Below are positions 1 through 6,954 of a stretch of 11,394 nucleotides of DNA, in pieces (position 1 is the first letter of the stretch; each line of letters opens with the position of its first letter). Below the pieces are notes generated by a model. That model had not been told where the DNA came from and did no database searches. It was given only the letters and a program-made list of their open reading frames with translations. The stretch is taken from assembly GCA_017428805.1 (NCBI GenBank), contig JAFRQC010000118.1, positions 1 through 11,394 on the forward strand, written 5' to 3'. Made by a program: the position numbers and the translations under genes. The DNA comes from Prevotella sp. GTDB lineage: Bacteria; Bacteroidota; Bacteroidia; Bacteroidales; Bacteroidaceae.

Positions 1-1
1 G

Positions 2-685
2 GAATATCTGGTGAAACAGGTGCTGGAAAACGCCAAGCCGCTGAAGAAGCGCCTGAAGACACTGCGCTACTCCGTGACGTGCAAGCTGGACAAGGATATG
101 GATCTGACCAAGATTCCCCACCGCCGCACCATGACCCTGGCAGCCAGACTCGCAGGCTACGGACAGATTGTGTCGGCACTGATGGAGCACAAGGTCTTTG
201 GCATCACGATGGCTGAGGACGTGCTGTTCAACAATGGCAAGATAACGACATCCAACGTGCGTATGGTCGAGATGAAACAGAAACTGACGGAGAAGCAGGT
301 AAAGGCATTCCTGAAACACGATGGTATGATGAGTGCCAACGTGTACGACATGTTCTATGAAAAGGTACGCGACAAGGCAAAGGAACTGAAGAAGAAATAC
401 CGCAAGAAGCAGGAAACGGATATGCGATACATGGGGAGCTACACCACGGGCGGCAGGACGATCTATAAGGTGAGAATTGACAATTTGCAGGTACACATCG
501 CCGACGGGTGCTGGCAGATCAAGATGTTAGACTATACGGAGGGCCAGAACAAGATGCACTTTGACTTCAGCGAGGTGAGGCCGGATCTGTTCCTGCTCTC
601 CAAGGGCAACGCCAAGTTTTATGTAGACCGGCAAAAGTGGCCTAATGGCTATATCTCCATGCAGATGACCTATACATATAAGTAA
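2..685 (+). CDS. 3' end of an unrecognised protein gene (5' partial)
   Basis: The frame is open from the window edge to a TAA at 683-685. A GTG at 11-13 could serve as a start, but the codons before it are also open and no convincing leader is visible, so I treat the gene as cut at its 5' end. The visible part, about 227 residues, has a helical, very basic first half with a Lys/Arg-rich stretch around residues 117-136 (counted from the GTG). The last 90 residues look beta-rich and contain many aromatic residues. I see no transmembrane segment, catalytic motif or family signature. It is the only plus-strand gene and converges on the response regulator with 24 bases between the stop codons. No strong terminator is visible between them. 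I do not recognise the family and assign no function. Confidence 0.7.
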   Translation, partial: EYLVKQVLENAKPLKKRLKTLRYSVTCKLDKDMDLTKIPHRRTMTLAARLAGYGQIVSALMEHKVFGITMAEDVLFNNGKITTSNVRMVEMKQKLTEKQVKAFLKHDGMMSANVYDMFYEKVRDKAKELKKKYRKKQETDMRYMGSYTTGGRTIYKVRIDNLQVHIADGCWQIKMLDYTEGQNKMHFDFSEVRPDLFLLSKGNAKFYVDRQKWPNGYISMQMTYTYK

Positions 686-709
686 GGTGTATAGATACGG
701 GATTGACCA

Positions 710-1480
710 TTATTTCCCTAAGAATTTCGTGTCGAGATAGGCTTGGAAGGCGTCTTTGTACATATCACCGATGGGGAGGTAGGTGTCGGCATCCATGATG
801 ACGCGGTTTTTGTTTACCTCCTGAATCATCGTGAGGTTGATGATGTAGGAGCGATGGATGCGCATGAAGTAGTCGGGCAGGCGCTCTTCCATCTTCTTCA
901 TCGACAGCAGGGTGATGATGGGCTTGGCCTCGCCCTGGATCCAGACCTTCAGGTATTCGCTCATGGCCTCGATGTAACGAATGTCGGGGATGCTGACTTT
1001 GACAATGCGGTAGTCGGTTTTGAGATAGAGCACATCGTCGGAGGTGCGGGGGTACGGGGGTGCGGTGGTGCGAGATATGTCTGAGCTTGGAGTATTCTCG
1101 TACCCCCGTACCTCCGTACCTTCGTACCCTCGTCTTTCTTTTAACCTGTTGGCAGCGCGCTGGAAATCCTGGAGGCCGAAGGGCTTCAGGAGGTAGTCGA
1201 CGGCATTGACACGGAAGCCCTCGACGGCGTATTCGGAGTAGGCGGTGGTGAAGACGACAAGGGGCGGGGCAGCGAGCGACTTGACGAAGTCCATGCCGTT
1301 GAGGTCGGGCATGTTGATGTCGCAGAAGATGGCATCGACGGTGTCGTGTTCGAGGAAGGCACGGGCCTCCATCGCACTCTGGCACTGGGCAGCGAGTTCG
1401 AGGAACGGTACCTTACTGATATAGGCAACGAGTTGCTGGAGCGCTAAAGGCTCATCATCAATGGCGAGACAAGTAATCAT
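710..1480 (-). CDS. LytTR-family response regulator
   Basis: A 256-residue DNA-binding response regulator of the AlgR/LytR class, expected to be phosphorylated by the kinase encoded just upstream and to act in the cytoplasm on promoter DNA. Residues 1-115 form the receiver domain: acidic pocket Asp8-Asp9, phospho-acceptor Asp54 in FCDINMPDLNG, Thr78/Thr79 and Lys99 in the LLKP motif. Residues 148-256 form the LytTR domain, with the usual YIEAMSEYLKV and FMRIHRSYIIN segments. The linker, residues 119-146, is unusual: it is encoded by an inverted pair of 8-base tandem repeats and reads as low-complexity Gly/Glu/Arg then Thr/Ala/Pro/Tyr. The start follows the kinase stop by 24 bases, so the two are probably co-transcribed. 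Its own targets cannot be read from the window; the secreted-protein operon upstream is the natural candidate (inference). Confidence 0.95.
   Translation of the reverse strand: MITCLAIDDEPLALQQLVAYISKVPFLELAAQCQSAMEARAFLEHDTVDAIFCDINMPDLNGMDFVKSLAAPPLVVFTTAYSEYAVEGFRVNAVDYLLKPFGLQDFQRAANRLKERRGYEGTEVRGYENTPSSDISRTTAPPYPRTSDDVLYLKTDYRIVKVSIPDIRYIEAMSEYLKVWIQGEAKPIITLLSMKKMEERLPDYFMRIHRSYIINLTMIQEVNKNRVIMDADTYLPIGDMYKDAFQAYLDTKFLGK
1043..1128. repeat. Inverted pair of 4 x 8-base tandem repeats inside the response-regulator gene
   Basis: Left arm, 1043-1074: four 8-base units ggtgcggg, ggtacggg, ggtgcggt, ggtgcgag. Right arm, 1097-1128: four units ctcgtacc, cccgtacc, tccgtacc, ttcgtacc, which are the reverse complement of the same GGTRCGNN unit. 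The arms are separated by 22 bases (1075-1096), so the RNA or single-stranded DNA could fold into a long GC-rich hairpin. The period of 8 is not a multiple of 3, so each unit is read in a different frame. The repetition therefore belongs to the DNA and not to the protein. The whole element is in frame and encodes residues 119-146 between the receiver and LytTR domains. Confidence 0.85.
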
Positions 1481-1513
1481 ATTTACGATTTACGGATTTT
1501 TGATTTACGATTT
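1481..1513. repeat. ATTTACGATTT direct repeat across the kinase/regulator junction
   Basis: Two identical 11-base copies of ATTTACGATTT, at 1481-1491 and 1503-1513, flank a related segment (tacggattttt). They fill the 24-base gap between kinase stop and regulator start. The second copy runs into the kinase gene and supplies its last codons and TAA stop (Lys-Ser-stop, AAATCGTAA on the minus strand). No obvious Shine-Dalgarno sequence remains in the gap, which is normal for Bacteroidota. It may be a slipped-strand or dispersed intergenic repeat. Confidence 0.7.
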
Positions 1514-2695
1514 GAGGGGTAGGGAGAGTTCGACGGAGTAGGAGTCGGCATCGTTTTTGATGCGGAGGTCGTAGTCGCGACCATAGAGGAGGTTGAGGCG
1601 CTTGCGGATATTGGCGAGGCCGACACCGCCTTTTTCTTCATTGGGCTTTTCGCCCTTGGAGTTGCGACAGGTGAAGTGCATAGCGTCGTCGTGCTCGGAG
1701 ACGCTGACCTCGATGAACGAGGGGTGCTGATAGCTGATGCCGTGCTTGAAGGCGTTCTCGATGAAGGTGATGAGAATCAGCGGGGGTATCTGACGGTCGG
1801 AGGTGGACTGGGGCAGATCGAGCGTGATCTTCACCTTGTTGGTGTAACGCAGCTGCATCAGCGTGACGTAGTGGCGGATAAAGTCGAGCTCACGGGAGAG
1901 GGGCACGCCCTGTTTGTTGCCTTCGTAGAGCACGAAGCGCATCATCTTCGACAGTTCGAGGATGGTGTCTTTCGCCTGCTCGGGGTTGATATCGACCAGG
2001 GCGTGGATGTTGTTGAGCGTGTTCATAAAAAAGTGGGGATTGATCTGATAGCGCAGGTATTCGAGCTGCTGCGCCAGGTTCTCACGCTCGAGCTTCTCCA
2101 GTCGCTTGCGGTCGTCGCTGCTGCGGAAATAGCTCTTGATGCCGAGGTTGGCTCCAAACATCAGGATGAGCACGATGATGGCCAGGATGTCGCGCTCGCC
2201 GATGATGGGCGGCGGTGCATCGTGGTGACGCATCTGCGGACGGGGCCCGTCGAACGGCGGGAGCTCACCATCGATAGCGCGCGGAAGCTCGCCATCGAGT
2301 GCGCGCGGCGGCTCATTGAAGTGCGGCTGCCGGTGTCTGTCAGTCTGTTCCATCGGCGGCTTGTGGCCCAGTGGTCTCTTGAAGTCCGGGCGGCTGTTGT
2401 ATTGATAGAGCATAAAAGCCGCGATGACGACGACCAGGGTGGAGACATAGAGGACACGTTTCCGCTGATGCACCAGCAGTGGTGCCAGAAGGAAGTTGTG
2501 GATGAGGAACAGCACGAGATAGATGGCGAACCTGCGCCACACGATGAACACCTCCGTCCAGTTGAACGTGGCGTCGGAGTCGCTGATGGTGCGGATATAG
2601 AGGCTCAGGAGCGGGGTGGCAAAGAGCAGACCCCACACGACCAAGTAAACGAGATTCTCCTGTCGCGACTGTTTCATCCAATACATTCTAACCAT
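1505..2695 (-). CDS. LytS/YehU-type sensor histidine kinase
   Basis: A 396-residue inner-membrane kinase of the His_kinase (PF06580) class that normally pairs with LytTR regulators. Four hydrophobic segments are visible at about 15-35, 55-75, 81-98 and 168-188. Between the third and fourth lies a hydrophilic segment (about 100-167) rich in His, Pro and Arg, probably extracytoplasmic, which holds a tandem 8-residue repeat at about 130-146. A coiled-coil linker (190-212) leads to the phospho-acceptor His221 in YQINPHFFMNTLNNI, the N-box ENAFKHG at 313-319 and the G-box GGVGLANIRKRL at 356-367. The first ATG gives MVRMYWMKQS; Met4 or Met7 could also start. It lies 35 bases after the dockerin-tail gene and 24 before its regulator. 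The ligand is unknown; the secreted carbohydrate-binding proteins upstream suggest an envelope or glycan cue (inference). Confidence 0.95.
   Translation of the reverse strand: MVRMYWMKQSRQENLVYLVVWGLLFATPLLSLYIRTISDSDATFNWTEVFIVWRRFAIYLVLFLIHNFLLAPLLVHQRKRVLYVSTLVVVIAAFMLYQYNSRPDFKRPLGHKPPMEQTDRHRQPHFNEPPRALDGELPRAIDGELPPFDGPRPQMRHHDAPPPIIGERDILAIIVLILMFGANLGIKSYFRSSDDRKRLEKLERENLAQQLEYLRYQINPHFFMNTLNNIHALVDINPEQAKDTILELSKMMRFVLYEGNKQGVPLSRELDFIRHYVTLMQLRYTNKVKITLDLPQSTSDRQIPPLILITFIENAFKHGISYQHPSFIEVSVSEHDDAMHFTCRNSKGEKPNEEKGGVGLANIRKRLNLLYGRDYDLRIKNDADSYSVELSLPLKS
2260..2307. repeat. 24-base tandem repeat in the kinase sensor loop
   Basis: Two adjacent 24-base units, 2260-2283 and 2284-2307, differ at only a few positions and encode the peptide PRALDGEL-PRAIDGEL. 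A degenerate third unit (PPFDG) follows. The unit is a multiple of 3, so frame is kept and copy number could vary. The repeat sits in the predicted extracytoplasmic loop of the histidine kinase. Confidence 0.7.
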
Positions 2696-2730
2696 ACTTA
2701 ATAACGTAAGAATCAGAAAAATATTGTGGT

Positions 2731-3096
2731 TTAGCGTCCATCGTTTGTTAAAGTCACTATGTCGACAACATTCACCTTTCCGTCCCCATTGATGTCGGCT
2801 TTCTTTATGTCATCTTCATCCGACGATGGGTTCATAATGGTGTTGATGATGAATGTATAGAGGCTGGTGGCTTGTTCGTCGGAAACCGAGAAGTACATCT
2901 TGCTTAGCTTCGAAAGGGTGAACATCTGCGAGCCTGCTGTCAGCGTGGTCTCATCGATAGTCAGCGTCAGAGACTCCTCCACAGGAACGGAAACCTTCGC
3001 TCCGTCCGTCGTCTCAAAGACCAGGTAGGCATAGTCATCAGCCTGCATCGTCAGTGCTCCCACCAACAATGTCAGTAATAAAATGATCTTTTTCAT
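2731..3096 (-). CDS. Small secreted protein with dockerin-like C-terminal repeat
   Basis: A 121-residue protein. Residues 1-19 are a Sec signal peptide (MKKIILLLTLLVGALTMQA). Residues 20-70 form a short beta-rich module with YLVFETTDGAKVSV and LSKMYFS, nearly the same as in the 127-residue protein at 6491-6874. The C-terminal end (about 95-121) holds one dockerin type I-like calcium-binding loop, DINGDGKVNVVD, in the D-x-N-x-D-G-x-x-x-x-x-D arrangement. Classical cellulosomal dockerins have two such repeats; only one is complete here and the protein ends soon after. It follows the beta-helix gene by 11 bases and precedes the kinase by 35, so it is probably in the same transcript. Role unknown: the tail could bind calcium or a cohesin-like partner, or be a surface-retention tag (inference). 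Confidence 0.85.
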   Translation of the reverse strand: MKKIILLLTLLVGALTMQADDYAYLVFETTDGAKVSVPVEESLTLTIDETTLTAGSQMFTLSKLSKMYFSVSDEQATSLYTFIINTIMNPSSDEDDIKKADINGDGKVNVVDIVTLTNDGR

Positions 3097-3107
3097 ATAT
3101 CAACGGC

Positions 3108-4424
3108 TTATCGCATTACCATCTTCTTTCCGTCTTTGATGACGATGCCTTTAGCAGAATTGCTGACGCGCTGTCCTGCGAGGTTATATATAGGTGTAGA
3201 TTTGTTTGTCTGTGACTTCACCGCTTCGATGCCTGTGGTCTCGTTGATGGTGCCGCTGCCGCTCAGTGATGAGTACGTCAGTGTGTAGCCGTTTTTGTTG
3301 ATTGTGCCGTTGTTCACCAGTGTCGATACGGTAGCATTGCCCGTCAGGTTCCATACAGCTCCTGCGTTTACTGTGACGTTGGCGGTATAGCCGCTATCAT
3401 ACTTTACGATGCCATCATACGAACCATTGGCAAGGATGAGTTTACCCGTGGCGCCGGTGGTGCTCCACTGCGAATCTTCCATTACGTACATCAGGATGCC
3501 AGAGGGAACGGTGACGGTGCAGTTGTCGAGGGTGCAGGTGGCAGTGACGCAGGTGGCGACTTCCAAAAGCGGTGCGCTGCTGTCGGTCATCGTCAGCGAG
3601 GTGCCGGTGATGGTCATCACGGGGTTCACGCCGCTGGCATCGCCAGAGCCGCTCTGCATCATCAGTAGACCGCGTTCCGAGGAGCCGCTGGTCATCGTGC
3701 AGTTGATCATCGAGATACTGTTGTCGCCCTCGATGACGGCTATTTCACCCTTGGACGACGTGCCGACGAGGTCTGTTGCCGACATGACTCCTGTAGAATA
3801 GATGACAGCCGACTTCGCACCGTTGGCCGTTGCCTTGCCGCCATTGACGGTGACAGTACCGCCGCCACGGTCGGTAGCGATAGTCGATGAGGTGGCTTCG
3901 TTGGTGGTGATATCGACATTCGATGCATTAATGATGCCGCCGTAGGTGGCATGCAGGCCGCGCGAAACGCTGTTGTTGTTCACGATGGTGATTCCGTCAA
4001 TCTCGACGGTGGCACCATTCGTGGCAATCACGGCATTGGCACCTTGTGAATTGGAGGCCACTGTACAATTGTTGATAATAATCTTCGCGTCGCTGGCAGC
4101 TGTTGTACTGCTGTAGTCTGTTGAACTAGCTGCACCGGCATAGATGCTGGAGTTGTTGCCGTAGAAACTGCTGTTGTCGCCATTGCTGCCGTCACCCGTC
4201 TTGGTGATGTTGCAGCCCGTCATCGTGAGTGTGCCGCCTGATACTTGAACAGCGTTATAATACTGCGTTGAACAATCGACATCCTCAGTCAGTGTGTTCG
4301 TGCCGTTGGAATACTGCTTCGTAGCACCCTGCGGATACTTTGGAGAACTGTCGCTGGGAGGCTGGGCGTTCATACCGATGGCTGTTGCCATCAAAACTGT
4401 TGCTGTAAGTAAAAACTTCTTCAT
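3108..4424 (-). CDS. Secreted beta-helix protein with type IX-like sorting tail
   Basis: A 438-residue exported protein. It has an N-terminal signal peptide (MKKFLLTATVLMATAIGMNA, cleavage near Ala20-Gln21). The body, about 40-395, is made of Ser/Thr/Asn/Gly-rich beta-strand repeats with recurring short motifs such as VNGGKA, INNCTV, LDNCTV and MTGCNI, typical of right-handed parallel beta-helices of the adhesin or pectate-lyase fold. No catalytic motif is obvious. The last 40 residues (GIEAVKS, IYNLAGQRV, KGIVIKDGKKMVMR) match the Bacteroidota C-terminal sorting-tail style, so surface display or release through the type IX system is likely if the cell has that system. It follows the Cthe_2159-type gene by 87 bases that contain a hairpin. 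Best guess: surface adhesin or glycan-binding protein; no substrate can be read. Confidence 0.85.
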   Translation of the reverse strand: MKKFLLTATVLMATAIGMNAQPPSDSSPKYPQGATKQYSNGTNTLTEDVDCSTQYYNAVQVSGGTLTMTGCNITKTGDGSNGDNSSFYGNNSSIYAGAASSTDYSSTTAASDAKIIINNCTVASNSQGANAVIATNGATVEIDGITIVNNNSVSRGLHATYGGIINASNVDITTNEATSSTIATDRGGGTVTVNGGKATANGAKSAVIYSTGVMSATDLVGTSSKGEIAVIEGDNSISMINCTMTSGSSERGLLMMQSGSGDASGVNPVMTITGTSLTMTDSSAPLLEVATCVTATCTLDNCTVTVPSGILMYVMEDSQWSTTGATGKLILANGSYDGIVKYDSGYTANVTVNAGAVWNLTGNATVSTLVNNGTINKNGYTLTYSSLSGSGTINETTGIEAVKSQTNKSTPIYNLAGQRVSNSAKGIVIKDGKKMVMR

Positions 4425-4465
4425 AAACGTAGTTGTTTTGTTGTTAATAATGAATATTTGTGTCC

Positions 4466-4498
4466 AATCCCAAGGTAGGTAGATTCTGCCTTAGGATT
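4466..4498. other. Intercistronic inverted repeat
   Basis: Arms aatcccaagg (4466-4475) and ccttaggatt (4489-4498) pair over 10 bases with one mismatch around a 13-base loop. On the minus strand no T-run follows, so a strong intrinsic terminator is unlikely. It lies in the 87-base gap between the two beta-helix genes, where it could partly end transcription or protect the upstream mRNA 3' end (inference). Confidence 0.5.
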
Positions 4499-4511
4499 GT
4501 TTTATTGCGAA

Positions 4512-6494
4512 TTAGTGACCGCCTGGCCAGCCACCTCCACCGGGGCCAAAGCCACCACCTTGGTTACCACCGGTGTAAGCCGAGATGTTGACACTGGAAC
4601 CGCCAGTGACTGTGGCATCGATATAGCCTGCGCCGCCGAAGATTTCGGTACCGCTACTGACGGTGACACCGCTCAGAATAGTGGGCTGTGAGGCACTACT
4701 AATGACCATTGTGCTGCCACCGCTGGATGGGGTCTGGAAGGCGAAGGTCTCGCTGCCTACAGTCATCGCGTACCATGTGTTCTTGCTCCACGATGAAGCC
4801 TGATAGCACGACTGCGTGAGGCTGGCACCGCTCTCCAGTCCGCCAATGACTACGATGGTGCCACCAGCGACGTAAAGCTGCTTCCGCTCCTCGCTGTTGG
4901 CATCGATGGCCACCTCGGGCGATGTGGTGCCGATGGCATAGATGAGTCCGCCTTTGATGTAGCAGTTGCCGTTGGCGTCGATGCCGTCATTGCCGGTGGA
5001 GCGGGCATAGACTGCGCCGCCGCTGATGGTCAGGTCGCCAGCAGTACTCAGGCTCTTGGTATCATCGTTGTACGACGAGTTGATGGCATCATCAGTTGCA
5101 TTCACGGTCACCTGTCCGCCTGTGATATTGATATTGGTCTTACTCTCGATGCCCTCGCCGCCGGCACCTGTGGTGGTGACGCTGATGATGGCATTGTCGC
5201 TGACAGTGATGGCACCGTCAACCTTGATACCTTTGGGCGATGACTTATAGTCGCTGTCGTAGCGGTCGAGCTGGCTCGACGAGCTGACTGTAGAGATGGT
5301 GCCGCTCGACGATGCCACAACGGCATTGCCGCTGGTATTGATGGTCGTAGTACCACCTATTGCGGTAAACGCTCCGTCAACGCTGATACCCTTGCCACCG
5401 GCACCCGTGCTGGTCAGATTCTGTGTGCCGCCGCTAATGGTCATATTGCCGTCGGCACTGAGGCAGCTCGATGCCTTGGTCTTATTGTCGTCGCTGTCCC
5501 ATGCGCCGCCACCAGTGGTCTTTACGGTGATGTCGCCGTCGCTGATCTTCATGTCGCCATCGGCCTTGATGCCCTTGGCAGCTGCGGCTGTCACAGTGAT
5601 GTTCAGCGTACCACCCTCCAGATAGACGTTTCCACTGTCCTCGTCATCATGATCGGCGGTCTCACCCGTCGAGGTGTCGCCGCCCAGGTCGCACTGTATG
5701 CCGTCGTCACCCACGCCGCTGATGGAAACGGTACCACTCTTCATCAGGAAGTACTCCTCGCAGTTGATACCGTCGCCCACAGCCTTGGTGATGTTCAGCG
5801 TCAGGTTCTTCACGCTGATGTAGTCTCCGCTCTTGATGGCGTGCTTCGTGTTGCCAGCCACGTTCAGCGTGCCCTTACCCTGCAACTGCAACTGACCCTT
5901 CGAGTAGATGCAGGCCTTCTGTGAGCCGTCGCTACCGTCAGTCAGCGTATTCTCCGTGCCGCTCTTGGCGCTGAGCTGTATGCGTTTCGAGTTGGTGATG
6001 TTGATGGCCGCACCCGAGGGGTTCGTCATCGTCAGTCCTGCCAGCGATATGCTGCACTTGTACGAGCCGTCGAGTGTCAGCGAGCCGTCTGCCGTCGAAC
6101 CGCTGAGCACGTAGGTGATCTCATCGCCATCCACCGCGTCGGTATTGCTCTGCGTGATGGTGACATGTGCGCCGCTGACCTCTGCCGTGACGTAGCTGGA
6201 GACGTTATCGGCCATCGTCACCGTAGCAGTCGAGCCGTTATATGTGATGTTTACGGTGTTGTCTTCAGCATCCGACGTGCTGCTGACTACCACCATACTC
6301 GTAATGTCGCTGATTGTGAACACGTCGTTACCCACGGTCAGCGTGGTGCCGCCAGTAAAAGAGGCTGGCGAATTGGCTGTCACCTGCGACGCCTGATACT
6401 CTTTGGTGCCGCTGCTGGTTGTAATCTTCAGCGTCTGCCCTGCCGCTGCTATCGTCAGCACGAGGACTATCACGGAAAATAATATGCGTTTCAT
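4512..6494 (-). CDS. Cthe_2159-family beta-helix carbohydrate-binding protein
   Basis: A 660-residue secreted protein. Residues 1-19 are a signal peptide. Residues 20-70 (LKITTSSGTKEY, then LTVGNDVFTISDITSMVV) look like a divergent version of the beta module found in the two small proteins of this operon. From about 78 to 560 the sequence follows the Cthe_2159/DUF4353 (PF14262) pattern: GSLTLDGSYKCSISLAGLTM, then GAAINITNSKRIQL, NTLTDGSDGSQKACIYSKG, GTLNVAGNTKHAIKSGD, then repeated GDGINCE, GDDGIQC, AKGIKADGD and GNDGIDANG rungs. Cthe_2159 of Clostridium thermocellum is a parallel beta-helix that binds cellulose and polygalacturonate (established for that protein, as I recall). The C-terminus is a Gly/Pro/Trp-rich tail (about 641-660) and there is no type IX-like tail. 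The start overlaps the preceding stop (ATGA at 6494-6491), indicating translational coupling. Confidence 0.9.
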   Translation of the reverse strand: MKRILFSVIVLVLTIAAAGQTLKITTSSGTKEYQASQVTANSPASFTGGTTLTVGNDVFTISDITSMVVVSSTSDAEDNTVNITYNGSTATVTMADNVSSYVTAEVSGAHVTITQSNTDAVDGDEITYVLSGSTADGSLTLDGSYKCSISLAGLTMTNPSGAAINITNSKRIQLSAKSGTENTLTDGSDGSQKACIYSKGQLQLQGKGTLNVAGNTKHAIKSGDYISVKNLTLNITKAVGDGINCEEYFLMKSGTVSISGVGDDGIQCDLGGDTSTGETADHDDEDSGNVYLEGGTLNITVTAAAAKGIKADGDMKISDGDITVKTTGGGAWDSDDNKTKASSCLSADGNMTISGGTQNLTSTGAGGKGISVDGAFTAIGGTTTINTSGNAVVASSSGTISTVSSSSQLDRYDSDYKSSPKGIKVDGAITVSDNAIISVTTTGAGGEGIESKTNINITGGQVTVNATDDAINSSYNDDTKSLSTAGDLTISGGAVYARSTGNDGIDANGNCYIKGGLIYAIGTTSPEVAIDANSEERKQLYVAGGTIVVIGGLESGASLTQSCYQASSWSKNTWYAMTVGSETFAFQTPSSGGSTMVISSASQPTILSGVTVSSGTEIFGGAGYIDATVTGGSSVNISAYTGGNQGGGFGPGGGGWPGGH

Positions 6495-6874
6495 CTCATT
6501 ATGATTTTATAAGTCTTGCTATTCGTCTTTACAATATACACACCCTTTTTCATCTGCGCCTTCGTCACCTTATGGCCTTGCAGGTCGTAGATATCTGCGG
6601 CTTCGTCTATCGTCGCACTGCTGATTTCCTGAATACCTGTAGTCTCACTTTGCGTCGAGAAGTACATCTTGCTCAGGTCGGCCAGCTCAAATGTCTCGTT
6701 GCCGATGACGAGCGTCGAGTTGTCCAGGTTAATCGTCACAGGCAGCGACGACACACTCACGGAGACCTTTGCCCCGTCCGTTGTTTCAAACGTCAGGTAG
6801 GTGTAGTTATCATCCGCCTGCACGGCCAATACGCCACCCACCAGCGTCATTAATAATAAAACAATCTTCTTCAT
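6491..6874 (-). CDS. Small secreted protein with type IX-like sorting tail
   Basis: A 127-residue protein and first gene of the minus-strand operon. The signal peptide is about residues 1-20 (MKKIVLLLMTLVGGVLAVQA). Residues 21-72 carry the beta module YLTFETTDGAKVSV, LVIGNETFELADLSKMYFS, clearly paralogous to the dockerin-tail protein at 2731-3096. The rest, about 78-127 (GIQEI, YDLQGHKV, MKKGVYIVKTNSKTYKIIMR), is a type IX-like C-terminal domain. The protein is therefore little more than module plus tail. It could be a surface subunit or a minimal carrier; no enzymatic motif is present. Its stop overlaps the start of the Cthe_2159-type gene by an ATGA. A housekeeping-type promoter lies about 50 bases upstream, and the leader between them is very AT-rich. 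Confidence 0.85.
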   Translation of the reverse strand: MKKIVLLLMTLVGGVLAVQADDNYTYLTFETTDGAKVSVSVSSLPVTINLDNSTLVIGNETFELADLSKMYFSTQSETTGIQEISSATIDEAADIYDLQGHKVTKAQMKKGVYIVKTNSKTYKIIMR

Positions 6875-6921
6875 CTATCTTATAATTTTTTAATTTTATA
6901 ATCTTGTAATTTTTCAAGGTG

Positions 6922-6954
6922 CAAAGGTAATATAAAAATAAGGTGTTCGCCAAA
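6922..6954 (-). promoter_or_regulatory. Bacteroidota housekeeping promoter of the secreted-protein operon
   Basis: On the minus strand, TTTG (6954-6951) is followed after 21 bases by TACCTTTG (6929-6922), matching the Bacteroidota -33/-7 consensus TTTG...TAnnTTTG. Transcription would start a few bases below 6920, giving a leader of about 40 bases of AT-rich sequence before the ATG at 6874. The -33 element lies inside the loop of the hairpin at 6942-6971. Confidence 0.75.

Noticed and set aside
11..13. GTG as true start of the first gene
   Set aside because: The frame is open to the window edge, and no leader or signal sequence supports a start here; treated as 5' partial.
743..1428. Open frames overlapping the response regulator on both strands
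   Set aside because: Compositionally odd (Arg/His/Pro or Ser/Pro/Thr-rich), no recognisable domains; shadows of the regulator gene.
1676..2701. A 341-codon open frame on the plus strand opposite the histidine kinase
   Set aside because: It is antisense to a gene with all kinase motifs, has no domain-like sequence or leader, and is explained by the codon use of the GC-rich kinase gene.
4425..4511. Internal housekeeping promoter before the 438-residue protein gene
   Set aside because: TACCTTGG resembles the -7 box, but no TTTG is found at the right distance upstream, and it lies within the hairpin.
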